From Curtobacterium poinsettiae (GTDB lineage: Bacteria > Actinomycetota > Actinomycetes > Actinomycetales > Microbacteriaceae): DNA of 64,000 nt. Location: NCBI RefSeq assembly GCF_025677645.1, contig NZ_CP106879.1, forward strand, positions 2,232,001-2,296,000, in the 5' to 3' direction. A model generated the notes under the pieces. That model did not search any database and was not told the DNA's origin. It saw only the letters and a program-made list of their open reading frames with translations. Position 1 is the stretch's first letter; each line of letters starts with the position of its first letter. The position numbers were made by a program, and so were the translations under genes. This document shows positions 26,018 to 40,779 of the stretch, piece by piece.

Positions 26018-26938
26018 GTGAACCACCCCGAGGAGCTCTACACGTTCGACGCGGACGCCCCGACCGTGCCAGCAGGGTTGCACCTGGTCGCCGGGCTGAC
26101 CGGCTTCGCCGATGCCGGATCGGCGGTCGCGCAGGTGACGAACTCCGTCCTCGAGGACCTCGACACCGAGCTCGTCGCCGAGTTCGACCCCGACGTGCTG
26201 CTCGACTGGCGGGCCCGTCGCCCGGTCATCACCTTCGAGCACGACCACATCAGCGCCGTCGAGCCGCCACGGTTGGCGCTGCACCTGGTGCGCGACGAGA
26301 TCGGCCAGCCGTTCCTGTTCCTGTCGGGCTACGAGCCGGACTTCCAGTGGAACCGCTTCGTCCGCGCCGTCACCGGGCTCGCCGCCGACCTGCAGGTGGC
26401 CGACACCACGTGGGTGCAGTCCATCCCGATGCCGGTCCCGCACACCCGTCCGATCGGCCTCACCGTCTCCGGCACCCGGGCCGACCTCGTCGAGCAGATG
26501 AGCGTCTGGAAGCCCGAGACCCAGGCGCCGGCGAACGTCCTGCACCTGGTCGAGCACCGCCTCGCCGAGACGGGCGCGCAGGTCACCGGGCTCGTGCTGC
26601 TCGTGCCGCACTACCTGTCCGACACCGAGTTCCCCGACGCCGCCGTCGCGGCGCTCTCCGGCATCGCCGCCGCGACCGGGCTCATCTTCCCGACGGACGC
26701 CCTGCGCGAGTCGGGTCGCGAGTTCCTCGCCCGCGTCGAGGAGCAGGTGGCCGGGAACCCCGAGCTGCAGCGCCTGGTGTCCGTGCTCGAGGAGCGGCAC
26801 GACACGTACATGGAGGGCAACCCCGTCGCGTCGCCGCTCACGGGCGTGGACGGCGAGGTGCCGACCGCCGACTCGATCGCGGCCGAGCTCGAGCGCTTCC
26901 TCGCCGACCGACGCACCCAGGGCGACGCGACCGACTGA
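26018..26938 (+). CDS. PAC2-family protein
   Basis: A 306-aa protein of the PAC2 (proteasome-assembly-chaperone-like) family, with LVAGLTGFADAGSAVAQVT near the start, the WRARRPVITFEHDHI segment, FLFLSGYEPDFQWNRF, GLTVSGTR, a domain reading VTGLVLLVPHYLSDTEFPDAAVAAL and LEERHDTYMEGNP at the C-terminus. Actinobacterial members occur in proteasome-bearing species and in lineages without a proteasome, and the function is unknown. The start is set by the -10 box; ATG 26009 would lie inside that box. An Arg/Asp-rich tail follows the last helix. A GGAGGC palindrome lies downstream. Confidence 0.9.
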   Translation: MNHPEELYTFDADAPTVPAGLHLVAGLTGFADAGSAVAQVTNSVLEDLDTELVAEFDPDVLLDWRARRPVITFEHDHISAVEPPRLALHLVRDEIGQPFLFLSGYEPDFQWNRFVRAVTGLAADLQVADTTWVQSIPMPVPHTRPIGLTVSGTRADLVEQMSVWKPETQAPANVLHLVEHRLAETGAQVTGLVLLVPHYLSDTEFPDAAVAALSGIAAATGLIFPTDALRESGREFLARVEEQVAGNPELQRLVSVLEERHDTYMEGNPVASPLTGVDGEVPTADSIAAELERFLADRRTQGDATD

Positions 26939-26961
26939 CCGTCGCGGGATCCGGACGTCCC

Positions 26962-27019
26962 CCAGGGCGGCCTGGAGGCCCGTGGCGGCCCCGCACCGCG
27001 CCTCCAGGCCGTCCCCTGG
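26962..27019. repeat. GGAGGC-family palindrome
   Basis: CCAGGGCGGCCTGGAGGC at the left is complemented, with one extra base, by GCCTCCAGGCCGTCCCCTGG at the right. It starts 23 nt after the PAC2 stop and may terminate that transcript. Confidence 0.6.
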
Positions 27020-27082
27020 TCGCCCGCACGACGTGACGCGCGTCGACGACGCTCGTCGCGCATCGACGCGGGGAGGCGTCGG

Positions 27083-27088
27083 TAGCCT
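27083..27088 (+). promoter_or_regulatory. -10 hexamer of a leaderless promoter (MFS gene)
   Basis: TAGCCT ends 6 nt before the GTG at 27095. Confidence 0.55.
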
Positions 27089-27094
27089 GGTCCG

Positions 27095-28414
27095 GTGAAC
27101 TCCCGTCGTGCCTTCCTGATCTGGGGCGTCGCGGTCCTCGCGTACGTCCTCGCCGTGGTGCAGCGGTCCTCCCTCGGGGTCTCCGGAGTCGACGCGCAGG
27201 ACCGGTTCGCCGTCTCCGCCGCGGTCCTGTCCACCCTGGCCGTGGTGCAGATCGCCGTCTACGCGGGGCTCCAGATCCCGGTGGGGATCGCCCTCGACCG
27301 CGTGGGCCCGCGCCGGCTGGTGCTCCTCGGCGCCGCGCTGCTGGTCGTCGGACAGGCGATCGTCGCGGTGTCCCCGTCCATCGGGCCGGCCATCGTGGGG
27401 CGGGTGCTTGTCGGTGCCGGTGACGCGATGACCTTCATCTCGGTCATCCGTCTGGTGCCGATGTGGTTCAGCGGCCGGATCCTCCCGCAGATCTCGCAGT
27501 GGACGGGCAACCTCGGGCAGATCGGCCAGATCCTGTCGGCGTTCCCGTTCGCGGTGCTCCTGCACACGGTGGGCTGGACACCGGCGTTCGGCGTCGCGGC
27601 CGCTGCCAGCGCCGTGGGCCTGGTGCTCGCAGCGGTCTTCGTGCGGAACGGTCCCGTGCCGGTGCGGACGGACACGATCCCGCTGCCGCACTCGTGGGGC
27701 GCCGCGTTCCGCACCTTCGGGCACGCGCTCCGGCGCCCGGGCACGCAGCTCGGGTTCTGGTCGCACTACGTCACGCAGTCGTCGGGCACGGTGTTCTCGC
27801 TGCTGTGGGGTGTCCCTATGCTCCGGGGGCTCGGGTACTCCCCGGGTGAGGCGGCGGGCTTCCTCACGATCATCGTGGTCGTCGGGTTCGTCGCCGGTCC
27901 GGTGCTCGGCGTGCTCTGCGCGCGGTTCCCGATGCGCCGGTCGAACCTGGTGCTCGGCGTCGTCGTCCTGCTCGCGGTGCTCTGGACGGCGATCCTGCTC
28001 TGGCCCGGGCACCCGCCGACGTGGCTGCTCGTGCTGCTCGTCGTCGCGATGGGGATCGGCGGGCCCGGTTCCCTGATCGGCTTCGACTTCGCCCGGTCCT
28101 TCAACCCGGTCGGATCGCTCGGCTCGGCGAACGGCGTCGTGAACGTCGGCGGGTTCCTGGCGGCCTTCGTGATGATGTACCTGATCGGCGTCCTCCTCGA
28201 CGTTGCTGCGCGGGCGTCGGGCACCGAGGTGTTCGCCTGGGAGAACTTCCGGATCGCCCTCAGCGTGCAGTACGTCGTGGTCGGTCTGGGCGTCGGGATG
28301 CTGCTGCACGCGCGCCGTCGGACCCGCCGGGTGCTGCACTCGGAAGAGGGAATACGCGTCGGGCCGCTCTGGGTTGCACTCGTTGCACGCCTGCGGAAGC
28401 GGCACGTGCAATAA
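27095..28414 (+). CDS. MFS transporter
   Basis: A 439-aa inner-membrane protein with about twelve hydrophobic helices and the MFS loop motif between helices 2 and 3 as [16 protein letters not shown]. Early segments include [20 protein letters not shown] and the central cytoplasmic loop contains [20 protein letters not shown]. The overall pattern resembles nitrate/nitrite-porter or hexuronate-type MFS permeases of unknown substrate. The C-terminal tail is strongly basic ([15 protein letters not shown]). A leaderless promoter sets the GTG start. The gene precedes sigA by 193 bp in the same direction, but that gap contains TTGACA at 28482-28487 and enough space for a separate sigA promoter. Confidence 0.88.
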   Translation: MNSRRAFLIWGVAVLAYVLAVVQRSSLGVSGVDAQDRFAVSAAVLSTLAVVQIAVYAGLQIPVGIALDRVGPRRLVLLGAALLVVGQAIVAVSPSIGPAIVGRVLVGAGDAMTFISVIRLVPMWFSGRILPQISQWTGNLGQIGQILSAFPFAVLLHTVGWTPAFGVAAAASAVGLVLAAVFVRNGPVPVRTDTIPLPHSWGAAFRTFGHALRRPGTQLGFWSHYVTQSSGTVFSLLWGVPMLRGLGYSPGEAAGFLTIIVVVGFVAGPVLGVLCARFPMRRSNLVLGVVVLLAVLWTAILLWPGHPPTWLLVLLVVAMGIGGPGSLIGFDFARSFNPVGSLGSANGVVNVGGFLAAFVMMYLIGVLLDVAARASGTEVFAWENFRIALSVQYVVVGLGVGMLLHARRRTRRVLHSEEGIRVGPLWVALVARLRKRHVQ

Positions 28415-28607
28415 TGATCACGGACCCGTTCGGGCCCCCTGTCTGTCGGAACACTTCGGTGCGCCGGTGAACTCGGGGGACTTGACATGGGTCCTAGTGC
28501 TGCCCGGAACGGTAGGACTCGTACGACGCGGGGGACTGCGGCGCGGGACCTGGGCGGCGAGGGAGGCCACGACCCCACGAACGTGGCACGACGAGAGAGG
28601 TGATCGC

Positions 28608-29867
<1,260 letters not shown>

Positions 29868-29873
29868 GCCGGC

Positions 29874-31133
29874 ATGCGCTTCTTCATCCCGATCCTGATC
29901 GGGCGGATCCTCCGTGCCCTCGCCCGCGCGAGGGGCGGCGGGTCCGCCTACCCCGGGTACATCGTCCTGAAGCTCGTGCCGGACTTCCTGCAGCACGTGA
30001 CGAAGCAGTTCCCGAACGGCGTCGTCTTCGTGCTCGGGTCGAACGGCAAGTCGACGACGACGCACATGATCTCCGACATCGTCCGGGCGCACGGGCTGCG
30101 GGTCTTCACGAACCCGTCCGGCGCGAACCTGCCGCAGGGCATCGCGTCGGCCCTGCTGTCCGAGGTGTCGCTGACCGGGCGGCTCAAGGCCGACATCGGC
30201 ATCCTCGAGGTGGACGAGGCCTTCGCGGTCGAGCTCGCCGGCATCCTGTCGCCCTCGACGGTGACGATGCTCAACGTGCAGGTCGACCAGCTGTACCGGT
30301 TCTTCGAGACCGAGCGCGTGGCGACGATGATGCTCGACACCGCCGCACTGTCGACGGCGAACGTCATCACGAACCACGACGACCAGTTCCTCGATGGCTA
30401 CTCCGGCACCCCCGGGCAGCGCGTCCTGCGGTTCGGTGCGAGCGACGAGGTCATCGCCGCGGCACCGAACGGCCTGCAGAACGCCGACTCGTTCGACGCC
30501 GGTGACCGTGCCCAGCACACCGCCGACGCCGAGGTCGTGGCCCACACTGGTGACGGCGCGACGATCCGCTTCGACGGCGCCGAGATCCCGGTCCGGCTGC
30601 CCGCCCGCGGCCTGCACTACGCGGTCGACGCCGCTGCGGCCACCGCGACGGCCAGTGCGGCCCTCGGCGCGCAGTTCCGTGCCGACGCCGTGACCAAGGC
30701 CTTCGGCACGATGAAGCCCGCCTACGGCCGCGGAGAGCGTCTGCCGATCGCGGGTGAGTCCGCCGAGTTCACGATGTTCAAGAACGCCGCGAGCCTGCAG
30801 CTCAACCTCGACGCCCTGCCGGACCAGCCCGAACAGGTCCTCATGGCGATCGACGAGGGCACGCCCGACATCTCCTGGATCTACGACATCGACTTCTCGA
30901 AGCTCGACCACGTGGACGTCGTCTCCGGGGACAAGGCGTGGCAGATCGCGATCGCGCTCGAGCACGCCGGTGTCCGCATCGGCCGGGTCGAGCCCGACGT
31001 CGAGGCAGCCATCAAGCACATGGAGCAGCTCGGCTCGACGACCCGCGGGACGAAGAACTTCATCGTCAACTACGAGATCATGATGATCGCCCGCAAGGCC
31101 CTGGGCCACCCGGACATGGAGAAGACCGCATGA
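29874..31133 (+). CDS. MurT-like Mur ligase (DUF1727), lacking the zinc ribbon
   Basis: MurT is the ATP-using subunit of lipid II isoglutaminyl synthase, which amidates the D-Glu of lipid II with ammonia from GatD. This 419-aa protein has a hydrophobic N-terminus, the ATP loop VLGSNGKSTTTHM (about residue 55), the TNPSGANLPQGIAS segment, EVDEA, NVQVDQLYRF and the C-terminal DUF1727 domain with MKPAYGRGER, LNLDALPDQPEQVLMAI and the catalytic-Asp motif DISWIYDIDF. The CxxC...CxxC zinc ribbon inserted in the central domain of characterised MurT is absent; the protein has no Cys at all. It overlaps the GatD-like gene by 4 nt. Amidation of peptidoglycan is therefore expected from family but not assured. 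Confidence 0.85.
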   Translation: MRFFIPILIGRILRALARARGGGSAYPGYIVLKLVPDFLQHVTKQFPNGVVFVLGSNGKSTTTHMISDIVRAHGLRVFTNPSGANLPQGIASALLSEVSLTGRLKADIGILEVDEAFAVELAGILSPSTVTMLNVQVDQLYRFFETERVATMMLDTAALSTANVITNHDDQFLDGYSGTPGQRVLRFGASDEVIAAAPNGLQNADSFDAGDRAQHTADAEVVAHTGDGATIRFDGAEIPVRLPARGLHYAVDAAAATATASAALGAQFRADAVTKAFGTMKPAYGRGERLPIAGESAEFTMFKNAASLQLNLDALPDQPEQVLMAIDEGTPDISWIYDIDFSKLDHVDVVSGDKAWQIAIALEHAGVRIGRVEPDVEAAIKHMEQLGSTTRGTKNFIVNYEIMMIARKALGHPDMEKTA

Positions 31134-31903
31134 CGGCCGACCGGCTGACCATCCTGCACGTCTACCCCCGGCAGATGGGCGTCTCGGGTGACCGTGGCAA
31201 CGTCGCGGCCCTGGCCCGCCGTGCGGCCGCCGCGGACATCGAGACCCAGGTCCTCGAGTACGCGCCCGGTGACGAGCTTCCGACCATGGCGGACGTCGTC
31301 GTGATCGGCAACGGACCGCTCAGCGCGATGCGTTCCCTGGGTGACGACGTCACCCGCATCGGCGGCGCGCTCCGTGCGTTCGCGACCGATGGTGTGCCGG
31401 TGCTCGCCGTCGGCGGTGGGTTCGACCTCGCGACGAACGAGGTCGTGCCGACCGAGGGCGGGCCGGTCGCGGGCTTCGGCGTGTTCGACGCCCGAGCCGT
31501 CCGTGGTGCCGAGCGCCGCGTGAACTACTTCGTCCTCGAGACCCGGTACCCGCTGCTCCCCGGCGCACCGAAGCGTCTCGCCGGCTTCGAGGACCACGCC
31601 ACCACGATCGAGCTCGCGGCCGGGGTCAGCCCGTTCGCCGACGTCGTGTCCGGTGGCGGCAACCAGGCGGGAGCCCCGGTCGAGGGTGCGATCGTCGGCA
31701 CGTCGTTCGGCACACACACGCAGGGTCCGATCCTGCCGCTCAACCCGCAGCTGACCGACGGTGTCCTCGCCGCGGCCACCGCACGGCTGGGCCGCGAGTA
31801 CGCGCCGGACCCGGAGCAGACGGCGACCATCGACCGCTACGCACGCGAAGCGCGCGCGACGGTCGACCGCTACGTCGACAAGGCGTTCAAGCGCATCGCC
31901 TGA
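31130..31903 (+). CDS. GatD-like class I amidotransferase with the nucleophilic Cys replaced
   Basis: GatD normally hydrolyses glutamine and hands ammonia to MurT. The 257-aa protein keeps the fold markers: HVYPRQMGVSGDRGNVAAL at the N-terminus, VVVIGNGPLSAM, the glutamine-site region VLAVGGGFDLATNE, FGVFDAR, GFEDHATTI and the catalytic-His region GTHTQGPILPLNPQLTD. In GatD the nucleophile elbow reads like AxCGGYQ; here it reads AVGGGFD, with Gly95 where Cys is required. No Cys exists anywhere in the protein. Glutaminase activity is therefore predicted to be lost. The ATG overlaps the MurT-like stop (ATGA), so the pair is co-translated, and both partners have lost their Cys. A perfect hairpin terminator follows. 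Confidence 0.85.
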   Translation: MTADRLTILHVYPRQMGVSGDRGNVAALARRAAAADIETQVLEYAPGDELPTMADVVVIGNGPLSAMRSLGDDVTRIGGALRAFATDGVPVLAVGGGFDLATNEVVPTEGGPVAGFGVFDARAVRGAERRVNYFVLETRYPLLPGAPKRLAGFEDHATTIELAAGVSPFADVVSGGGNQAGAPVEGAIVGTSFGTHTQGPILPLNPQLTDGVLAAATARLGREYAPDPEQTATIDRYAREARATVDRYVDKAFKRIA

Positions 31904-31941
31904 CGGCGGTTCGCCGTGGACGTCGAGCGCGTCCACGCAGA

Positions 31942-31981
31942 GACGGGAGGCGCGGTGCCAGCTGGCACCGCGCCTCCCGTC
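31942..31981. terminator. Perfect 40-bp palindrome, bidirectional terminator
   Basis: GACGGGAGGCGCGGTGCCAG is followed directly by its complement. It lies 38 nt after the GatD-like gene and 16 nt after the convergent DUF7455 gene. Nearly identical elements occur at 54582 and 55437. Confidence 0.8.
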
Positions 31982-31997
31982 TTCGTGTCGGTCGCGA

Positions 31998-32222
31998 CTA
32001 CTTCGACTCGTAGAGTCGGCTGCTCTCGTCGTGCCACTCGATGGCGGTCGCCGCGAGCTTGTCCTTGAACTCGGCGCCGTGGTGGGCGCAGAAGTAGAGC
32101 TCGCCGCTCGACATGGTGGCTCGGATGTAGGCCTGCGCCCCGCAGCTGTCGCAACGGTCGGCGGCGGTCAGCTGGTGGTTGCTGACTTCGTCGATGGAGG
32201 GGTCCTGCACGGTCTGGGTCAT
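31998..32222 (-). CDS. DUF7455 small zinc-binding protein
   Basis: A 74-aa protein with LTAADRCDSCGAQAYIRATM and GELYFCAHHGAEF, giving one CxxC and a CxxH pair that can bind a zinc ion. It matches the small actinobacterial DUF7455 family found between sigA and the topoisomerase IV or gyrase genes. Function unknown. The ATG at 32222 begins MTQTVQDP; an in-frame ATG five codons upstream lacks a better ribosome site, and GAGGAGC precedes the chosen start. It is divergent from parE with 167 bp between starts. Confidence 0.88.
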   Translation of the reverse strand: MTQTVQDPSIDEVSNHQLTAADRCDSCGAQAYIRATMSSGELYFCAHHGAEFKDKLAATAIEWHDESSRLYESK

Positions 32223-32377
32223 TGCTGTGCTCCTCACGGATCGCAGGTGGTGCCGGGTGGTTGCACCATTTCAACACGTGATGCCTGAGAGCGACGCATT
32301 GTCGGGGCCTGTTTCGCTCAGCGCGGATCGCTTGGCCCCAGTGCGAGTGTCCACACGGTGCTGTCGGTGCCGCTCGG

Positions 32378-32383
32378 TAAACT
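32378..32383 (+). promoter_or_regulatory. -10 hexamer of a leaderless promoter (parE)
   Basis: TAAACT ends 6 nt before the GTG at 32390. Confidence 0.6.
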
Positions 32384-32389
32384 CCGACG

Positions 32390-34516
<2,127 letters not shown>

Positions 34517-34568
34517 CGCGCGGCGGAAGCGACACCGCTCGGCCGACGCACGCGGTCCATCCCGCAAG

Positions 34569-34609
34569 AGCGACAGAACCCCGCCGACCGTTGGCGGGGT
34601 TCTGTCGCT
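34569..34609. terminator. Bidirectional hairpin between parE and parC
   Basis: Arms AGCGACAGAACCCCGCC and its complement (17 bp, perfect) enclose a 7-nt loop, 52 nt after parE. Confidence 0.8.
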
Positions 34610-34613
34610 TCTG

Positions 34614-34668
34614 GGACGGCGGACCGGAGGCCCGTGGCGGTGCCGTCCCGCGCCTCCTGGCCGCTGTC
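34614..34668. repeat. Imperfect GGAGGC-family palindrome
   Basis: GGACGGCGGACCGGAGGC at the left is partly complemented by CGCGCCTCCTGGCCGCTGTC at the right. The remaining 90 bp up to parC hold nothing recognisable. Confidence 0.45.
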
Positions 34669-34760
34669 GTCTGCGTTCTCAGGCGCGGGGCGACGCGCCA
34701 CGGGGTGCCGAGCGCGTGAGGTGGCGCCAGACGCTGAACGTGGCGGACGCCAGCGCGCGC

Positions 34761-37247
<2,487 letters not shown>

Positions 37248-37290
37248 GGCACCTTTCTGGAGAACCGGAGTCGTCTGGGAGACTCGTGGG

Positions 37291-38457
37291 ATGGGAACAA
37301 GCGTACCGACGGCCCCCGACGCCGTCGCGAACCTCGCCGACGTCTTCCCGAGTTGCCTCGTGGCGCTCGGCGCTGCGGACGACGCGTGGTTGCGGAACGA
37401 CGGCCTGGAGGCCCGGATCACCCTCCGCCCCGCCCGCTCGGCGATCGTCGTGCTGGTCGACGGCCTCGGTTCCGCCGCGCTGGCGGCCCGCGCCGGGCAT
37501 GCCCGCTGGCTGACCGGCGCGAAGGGCACCGGCACCGCGAAGAAGCTGCGGAGCGGGTTCCCGACCACGACCGCGGCCGCGCTGAGCACCCTGACCACCG
37601 GCCGGTCGCCCGGCACGCACGGCGTCATCGGCTACAGCGGCTGGAACCCGGACACCGGTGCCGTGATGAACCTGCTCGGCGGCTGGGACACCGAGGTCCC
37701 CGCGGACTGGTTCCTGACCCGGACCCTGTTCACCCGGGCCGCGGAGCTCGGGCTCGACCCCGTCGTCGTCGGGCCGGACCGGTACCGCTCGTCCGGGATG
37801 ACCGCGAACGTGCTCGGCGGCGCACGGTACGTGTCGGCGGACACGATCCCACAGCGCATCGACGCGGCACTGGCCGAGACCGCCACCGGCCGCTCGCTCG
37901 TCTACCTGTACGTGCCGGAGCTCGACTCCATCGGACACAAGCACGGCTGGCAGTCCGACCGGTGGACGGCTGCCCTCGAGCTGCTCGACGGGGAACTCGT
38001 CCGCCTCGATGCCCGGACCGCCGCCGACGTGGGGGTCCTGGTGACGGCGGACCACGGTGTGCTCGACGTGCCGGACCACGCGAACATCGCCATCGACCCG
38101 CTACTGCTCACCGACGTGGTCGGCGTCGCGGGCGACCCTCGCTGCCGCCAGCTCACCGTCGCACCCGGCACGGACGTCCGCGCCCTCGTCGGCGCGTTCC
38201 GGGCCCGCTACGGCAAGAAGGCGTACGTCGCCAGCCGTGCCGAGGCGATCGAGGCCGGGTGGTTCGGGCAGGTGTCCGACCAGGTGCTGCCGCGGATCGG
38301 CGACGTGCTCGTCGTGGCGCGTGGCTCGTGGGCGTTCAACGACGACCGTGCCCTGCGCGAGGACGAGACGCCGAAGCGCATGGTCGGCCAGCACGGGGCG
38401 ATGACCGACGAGGAGACGATCGTCCCGCTCCGGCTCGCCGGCGCGTTCTCCCACTAG
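37291..38457 (+). CDS. Alkaline-phosphatase-superfamily phosphodiesterase
   Basis: A 388-aa type I phosphodiesterase/nucleotide pyrophosphatase-like protein. Metal-site motifs are visible: VLVDGLGS (first Asp), [16 protein letters not shown] with the Thr nucleophile region, [13 protein letters not shown] (Asp, His), [11 protein letters not shown] (Asp-His) and a C-terminal [11 protein letters not shown]is. It has no signal peptide, unlike secreted relatives, so action in the cytoplasm is inferred. The substrate is unknown. The ATG at 37291 follows GAGACTCGTGGG, in which GAGACT sits at the leaderless -10 spacing but deviates from TANNNT. It is divergent from parC and convergent with sepH. Confidence 0.88.
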   Translation: MGTSVPTAPDAVANLADVFPSCLVALGAADDAWLRNDGLEARITLRPARSAIVVLVDGLGSAALAARAGHARWLTGAKGTGTAKKLRSGFPTTTAAALSTLTTGRSPGTHGVIGYSGWNPDTGAVMNLLGGWDTEVPADWFLTRTLFTRAAELGLDPVVVGPDRYRSSGMTANVLGGARYVSADTIPQRIDAALAETATGRSLVYLYVPELDSIGHKHGWQSDRWTAALELLDGELVRLDARTAADVGVLVTADHGVLDVPDHANIAIDPLLLTDVVGVAGDPRCRQLTVAPGTDVRALVGAFRARYGKKAYVASRAEAIEAGWFGQVSDQVLPRIGDVLVVARGSWAFNDDRALREDETPKRMVGQHGAMTDEETIVPLRLAGAFSH

Positions 38458-38510
38458 CGTCGCCAGCGCCCGCGCGAGGCGTCAGCGCCGACGGTCGGTG
38501 GGCGTGCCGG

Positions 38511-39548
38511 TCAGGCCGGGTCGTCGTCCGGACGGGTGCCGAAGACGATCTCGTCCCAGCTCGGCATCGAGCGGCGGTTGCGCTTCTTGCGTTCGCCGCG
38601 GCTCTCGGGCTCCGGCGCCGAGGCCGGGCGGGCGTCGGACGACTGCGGTGCGGTGTCGTGGGCGCCGCCGTCCTCGAAGCCCTGCAGCGGGATGTCGACG
38701 ACGCTGATGGAGGTGCCGCGGGCTGGCTCGTCGCGCTGTTCGCCGAAGGACGCTGCTTCGCGCTCACCCCGGCGACGGCGGAGCGCCTCGAGCAGGTCGG
38801 CGGTCTCGTTGCCGGGAGCGCGCTCTTCCACAGCGGCCTGGCCGATGCGGGGCAGCGGTGCACGGAGCGGCGCGTGCTGGGACGGCTCGGGCTCGGCGGC
38901 CGGCTGCTCCGGCTCGTCGACGCGGAAGGCGCCGGAGTCGAACCGGGTGCCGTCGTCGTCCTGCTGCTCGAACTCGACCGCACGCAGCCGCGGGGCGATG
39001 CCCTCGTCGTCGGTGTGCGACAGCCGGTGTGCGTCGCCGTTGTCCGGCGCCAGGGTCGAGGTCTTCGGGTCGAAGTGCCACTGGGCGTCGTGCTCGACCT
39101 CGCCAGCGGTGTAGCGGACGCGGACCTGCCAGCCGCTCTCCGGGTGCTTCCAGGAACCCCAGGTGATCGCGGTGGCCTCGCCGGCCTCGAGCTTCGCGGT
39201 GATCGCGGGGCCGAAGGTGTCGGGGGCCTCGTCGTCGACCGGAGTGACCGGCACGCGGTGCGAGGCGTCGAGGATGAAGGCACGCTCGGCGAGGACCGGG
39301 CCCTCGAAGCGGCGGACGTACTCGACGTCGACGTCGAGCGCGGCGGCCACGTCGGCGGCGTCGGCGCCACCACGGATGCGCGCCTGGACGTCCTTGGGGG
39401 AGACCCGCTTCTGCGGACCGGCGTCGGGGTTCGCCTGGCGCACCTGGCCTGCCAGCGACGACGTGACGGGCAACCGGAACTCGGTGCCGCCGTCGGTCGC
39501 CAGGAGGAGTGCGCCGGACTCGACTCCGATGACTCTCACGTCTTGCAT
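38511..39548 (-). CDS. sepH: Septation protein SepH (DUF3071)
   Basis: SepH binds FtsZ and promotes Z-ring assembly in Streptomyces and relatives. The 345-aa protein has the conserved N-terminal DUF3071 domain (VRVIGVESGALLLATDGGTEFRL, then a helix-turn-helix-like RVSPKDVQARIRGGADAADVA and VDVEYVRRFEGPVLAERAFI), a WGSWKHPESGWQV segment, a long disordered acidic region, and the conserved C-terminal tail RRSMPSWDEIVFG. The ATG at 39548 is preceded by GGCGGAACC. The position next to DUF4193/DUF3093/dut is the usual actinobacterial one. Monocistronic and convergent with the phosphodiesterase gene. Confidence 0.92.
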   Translation of the reverse strand: MQDVRVIGVESGALLLATDGGTEFRLPVTSSLAGQVRQANPDAGPQKRVSPKDVQARIRGGADAADVAAALDVDVEYVRRFEGPVLAERAFILDASHRVPVTPVDDEAPDTFGPAITAKLEAGEATAITWGSWKHPESGWQVRVRYTAGEVEHDAQWHFDPKTSTLAPDNGDAHRLSHTDDEGIAPRLRAVEFEQQDDDGTRFDSGAFRVDEPEQPAAEPEPSQHAPLRAPLPRIGQAAVEERAPGNETADLLEALRRRRGEREAASFGEQRDEPARGTSISVVDIPLQGFEDGGAHDTAPQSSDARPASAPEPESRGERKKRNRRSMPSWDEIVFGTRPDDDPA

Positions 39549-39837
39549 GGTTCCGCCTTCCCAGCGTCGCGTACGGTCCTGCTGTCGTACCCCGTGAGTA
39601 TGCAGGGACGATAGGCGGTTTCCGGGGAGGCGCACGGGCGTGCCGCGGACATCCGCACGGCTGATCCCGGGCACACGGCGCTCCGGCAACGGGTGTCGGG
39701 AATGTCCGGTTCCGGCCCTGGGTTGCACAGCCAGCACGACCCGCTGCAGCACTCGGTTTGCGCTCTGGCGGGGCGTGGTGCAAACTGTCGCCGCCGATCA
39801 CCCGGCGACGACCTCTCGATACGAGAAATGGATGGGC

Positions 39838-40137
39838 ATGGCCACCGATTACGACGCCCCCCGGAAGACCGACGACAACTCTGACTCAGAGTCGATCGAG
39901 GCCCTCAAGGAGCGCGTTCCCGACAAGATGTCGGGGGTCGTCGACGATGATTCCGACAACCCCGGCAGCTTCGAACTCGCCGGGCAGGACCTCAGCGACG
40001 TCGACCTCGACGTCGTGGTGCTGCCCCCGCAGGTCGATGAGTTCACCTGCGTCGAGTGCTTCCTCGTGAAGCACCGCTCCCAGCTCGACCACGAGTCGAA
40101 GCTCGGACCGGTCTGCGCGGAGTGCGCTTCGCTCTAG
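39838..40137 (+). CDS. DUF4193 protein
   Basis: A 99-aa acidic protein starting MATDYDAPRKTDDNSDSESI, the hallmark of DUF4193, with ELAGQDLSDVDLDV in the middle and a C-terminal CVECFLVKHRSQL...CAECASL pair of CxxC motifs able to bind zinc. Function is unknown; the family is nearly universal in Actinobacteria next to DUF3093 and dut. I chose the ATG at 39838 for its family-typical MATDYDAP start; an in-frame ATG two codons earlier is an alternative. A strong hairpin follows at 40193. The upstream 289-bp gap to sepH holds no gene; it contains a weak inverted pair GGTTTGCGC/GTGCAAACT. Confidence 0.92.
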   Translation: MATDYDAPRKTDDNSDSESIEALKERVPDKMSGVVDDDSDNPGSFELAGQDLSDVDLDVVVLPPQVDEFTCVECFLVKHRSQLDHESKLGPVCAECASL

Positions 40138-40192
40138 CGAGCACAGCCGCTTCGATCGAGCGCAGCCGCGTCGCTCTCGACGCAACGATCAG

Positions 40193-40229
40193 CGAAGGCC
40201 CCGCATCCTCCAGGGATGCGGGGCCTTCG
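40193..40229. terminator. Hairpin terminator between DUF4193 and DUF3093 genes
   Basis: Perfect 16-bp arms CGAAGGCCCCGCATCC and complement, 5-nt loop, 55 nt after the DUF4193 stop; convergent DUF3093 ends 56 nt away, so it may serve both. Confidence 0.8.
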
Positions 40230-40284
40230 TCGTGTGCTGCGAGGCGGGGCCGAGCCGCGCCTCCAGGCCGTGGGCCGTGGTCCG

Positions 40285-40716
40285 TCAGGACCGCAGCGCC
40301 TCGACGACCTTGCCCGGGTGTCGGACGCTGACCAACCAGTAGGGGGTCGGGTCCGCGTCATCGCGCACCTCGACCTTGACGACCCCGCGCACGTAGCCGC
40401 GGAAGAGGGTCCAGGCGCGGGCGTCGAGTGCCGGCCCGCGCTGCTCGGTGGCCGCTGCACCCTCGAACGCCTCGGTCGTGCCGACCAGCGTGCGGGGGAG
40501 GTGTGCCCTGCCCGCCCTGAACTCGGTGTCGGTGACCTCGATGGTGGGTGCGAGTGCCCACAGGAGGACCAGGACCCCGAGCTCCATCCCGATCGCCACG
40601 AGGACGCCGGCCAGGACGCTGATGGGGAGGAAGACGAGCAGGGTGGCGGGGATGACGAGCGCCGTCGCCAGGTAGAGGGCGGGCGGGGCCCAGAGTCGTT
40701 CGCGGTACAGGGTCAC
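40285..40716 (-). CDS. DUF3093 membrane protein
   Basis: A 143-aa protein beginning MTLYRERLWAPPALY, with two close transmembrane helices (LATALVIPATLLVFLPISVL and VLVAIGMELGVLVLLWAL), then a cytoplasmic domain with IEVTDTEFRAGRAHLP and GYVRGVVKVEVRDDADPTPYWLVSVRHP, the DUF3093 core. Function unknown. The GTG start at 40716 has CACGGGT-type sequence but no strong ribosome site. It is divergent from dut, 63 bp apart, as in other Actinobacteria. Confidence 0.9.
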   Translation of the reverse strand: MTLYRERLWAPPALYLATALVIPATLLVFLPISVLAGVLVAIGMELGVLVLLWALAPTIEVTDTEFRAGRAHLPRTLVGTTEAFEGAAATEQRGPALDARAWTLFRGYVRGVVKVEVRDDADPTPYWLVSVRHPGKVVEALRS

Positions 40717-40767
40717 GGGTCCATTCGATCACGAGCGAGCGAGGTCACGGAACGGTCACGGCTGCAC

Positions 40768-40773
40768 TACCCT
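40768..40773 (+). promoter_or_regulatory. -10 hexamer of a leaderless promoter (dut)
   Basis: TACCCT ends 6 nt before the GTG at 40780. Confidence 0.55.
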
Positions 40774-40779
40774 CGTCAC

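Noticed and set aside
28482..28487. TTGACA as the -35 of a sigA promoter
   Set aside because: No TANNNT hexamer at 16-19 nt spacing follows; only a box about 25 nt away, so it is mentioned but not listed as a promoter.
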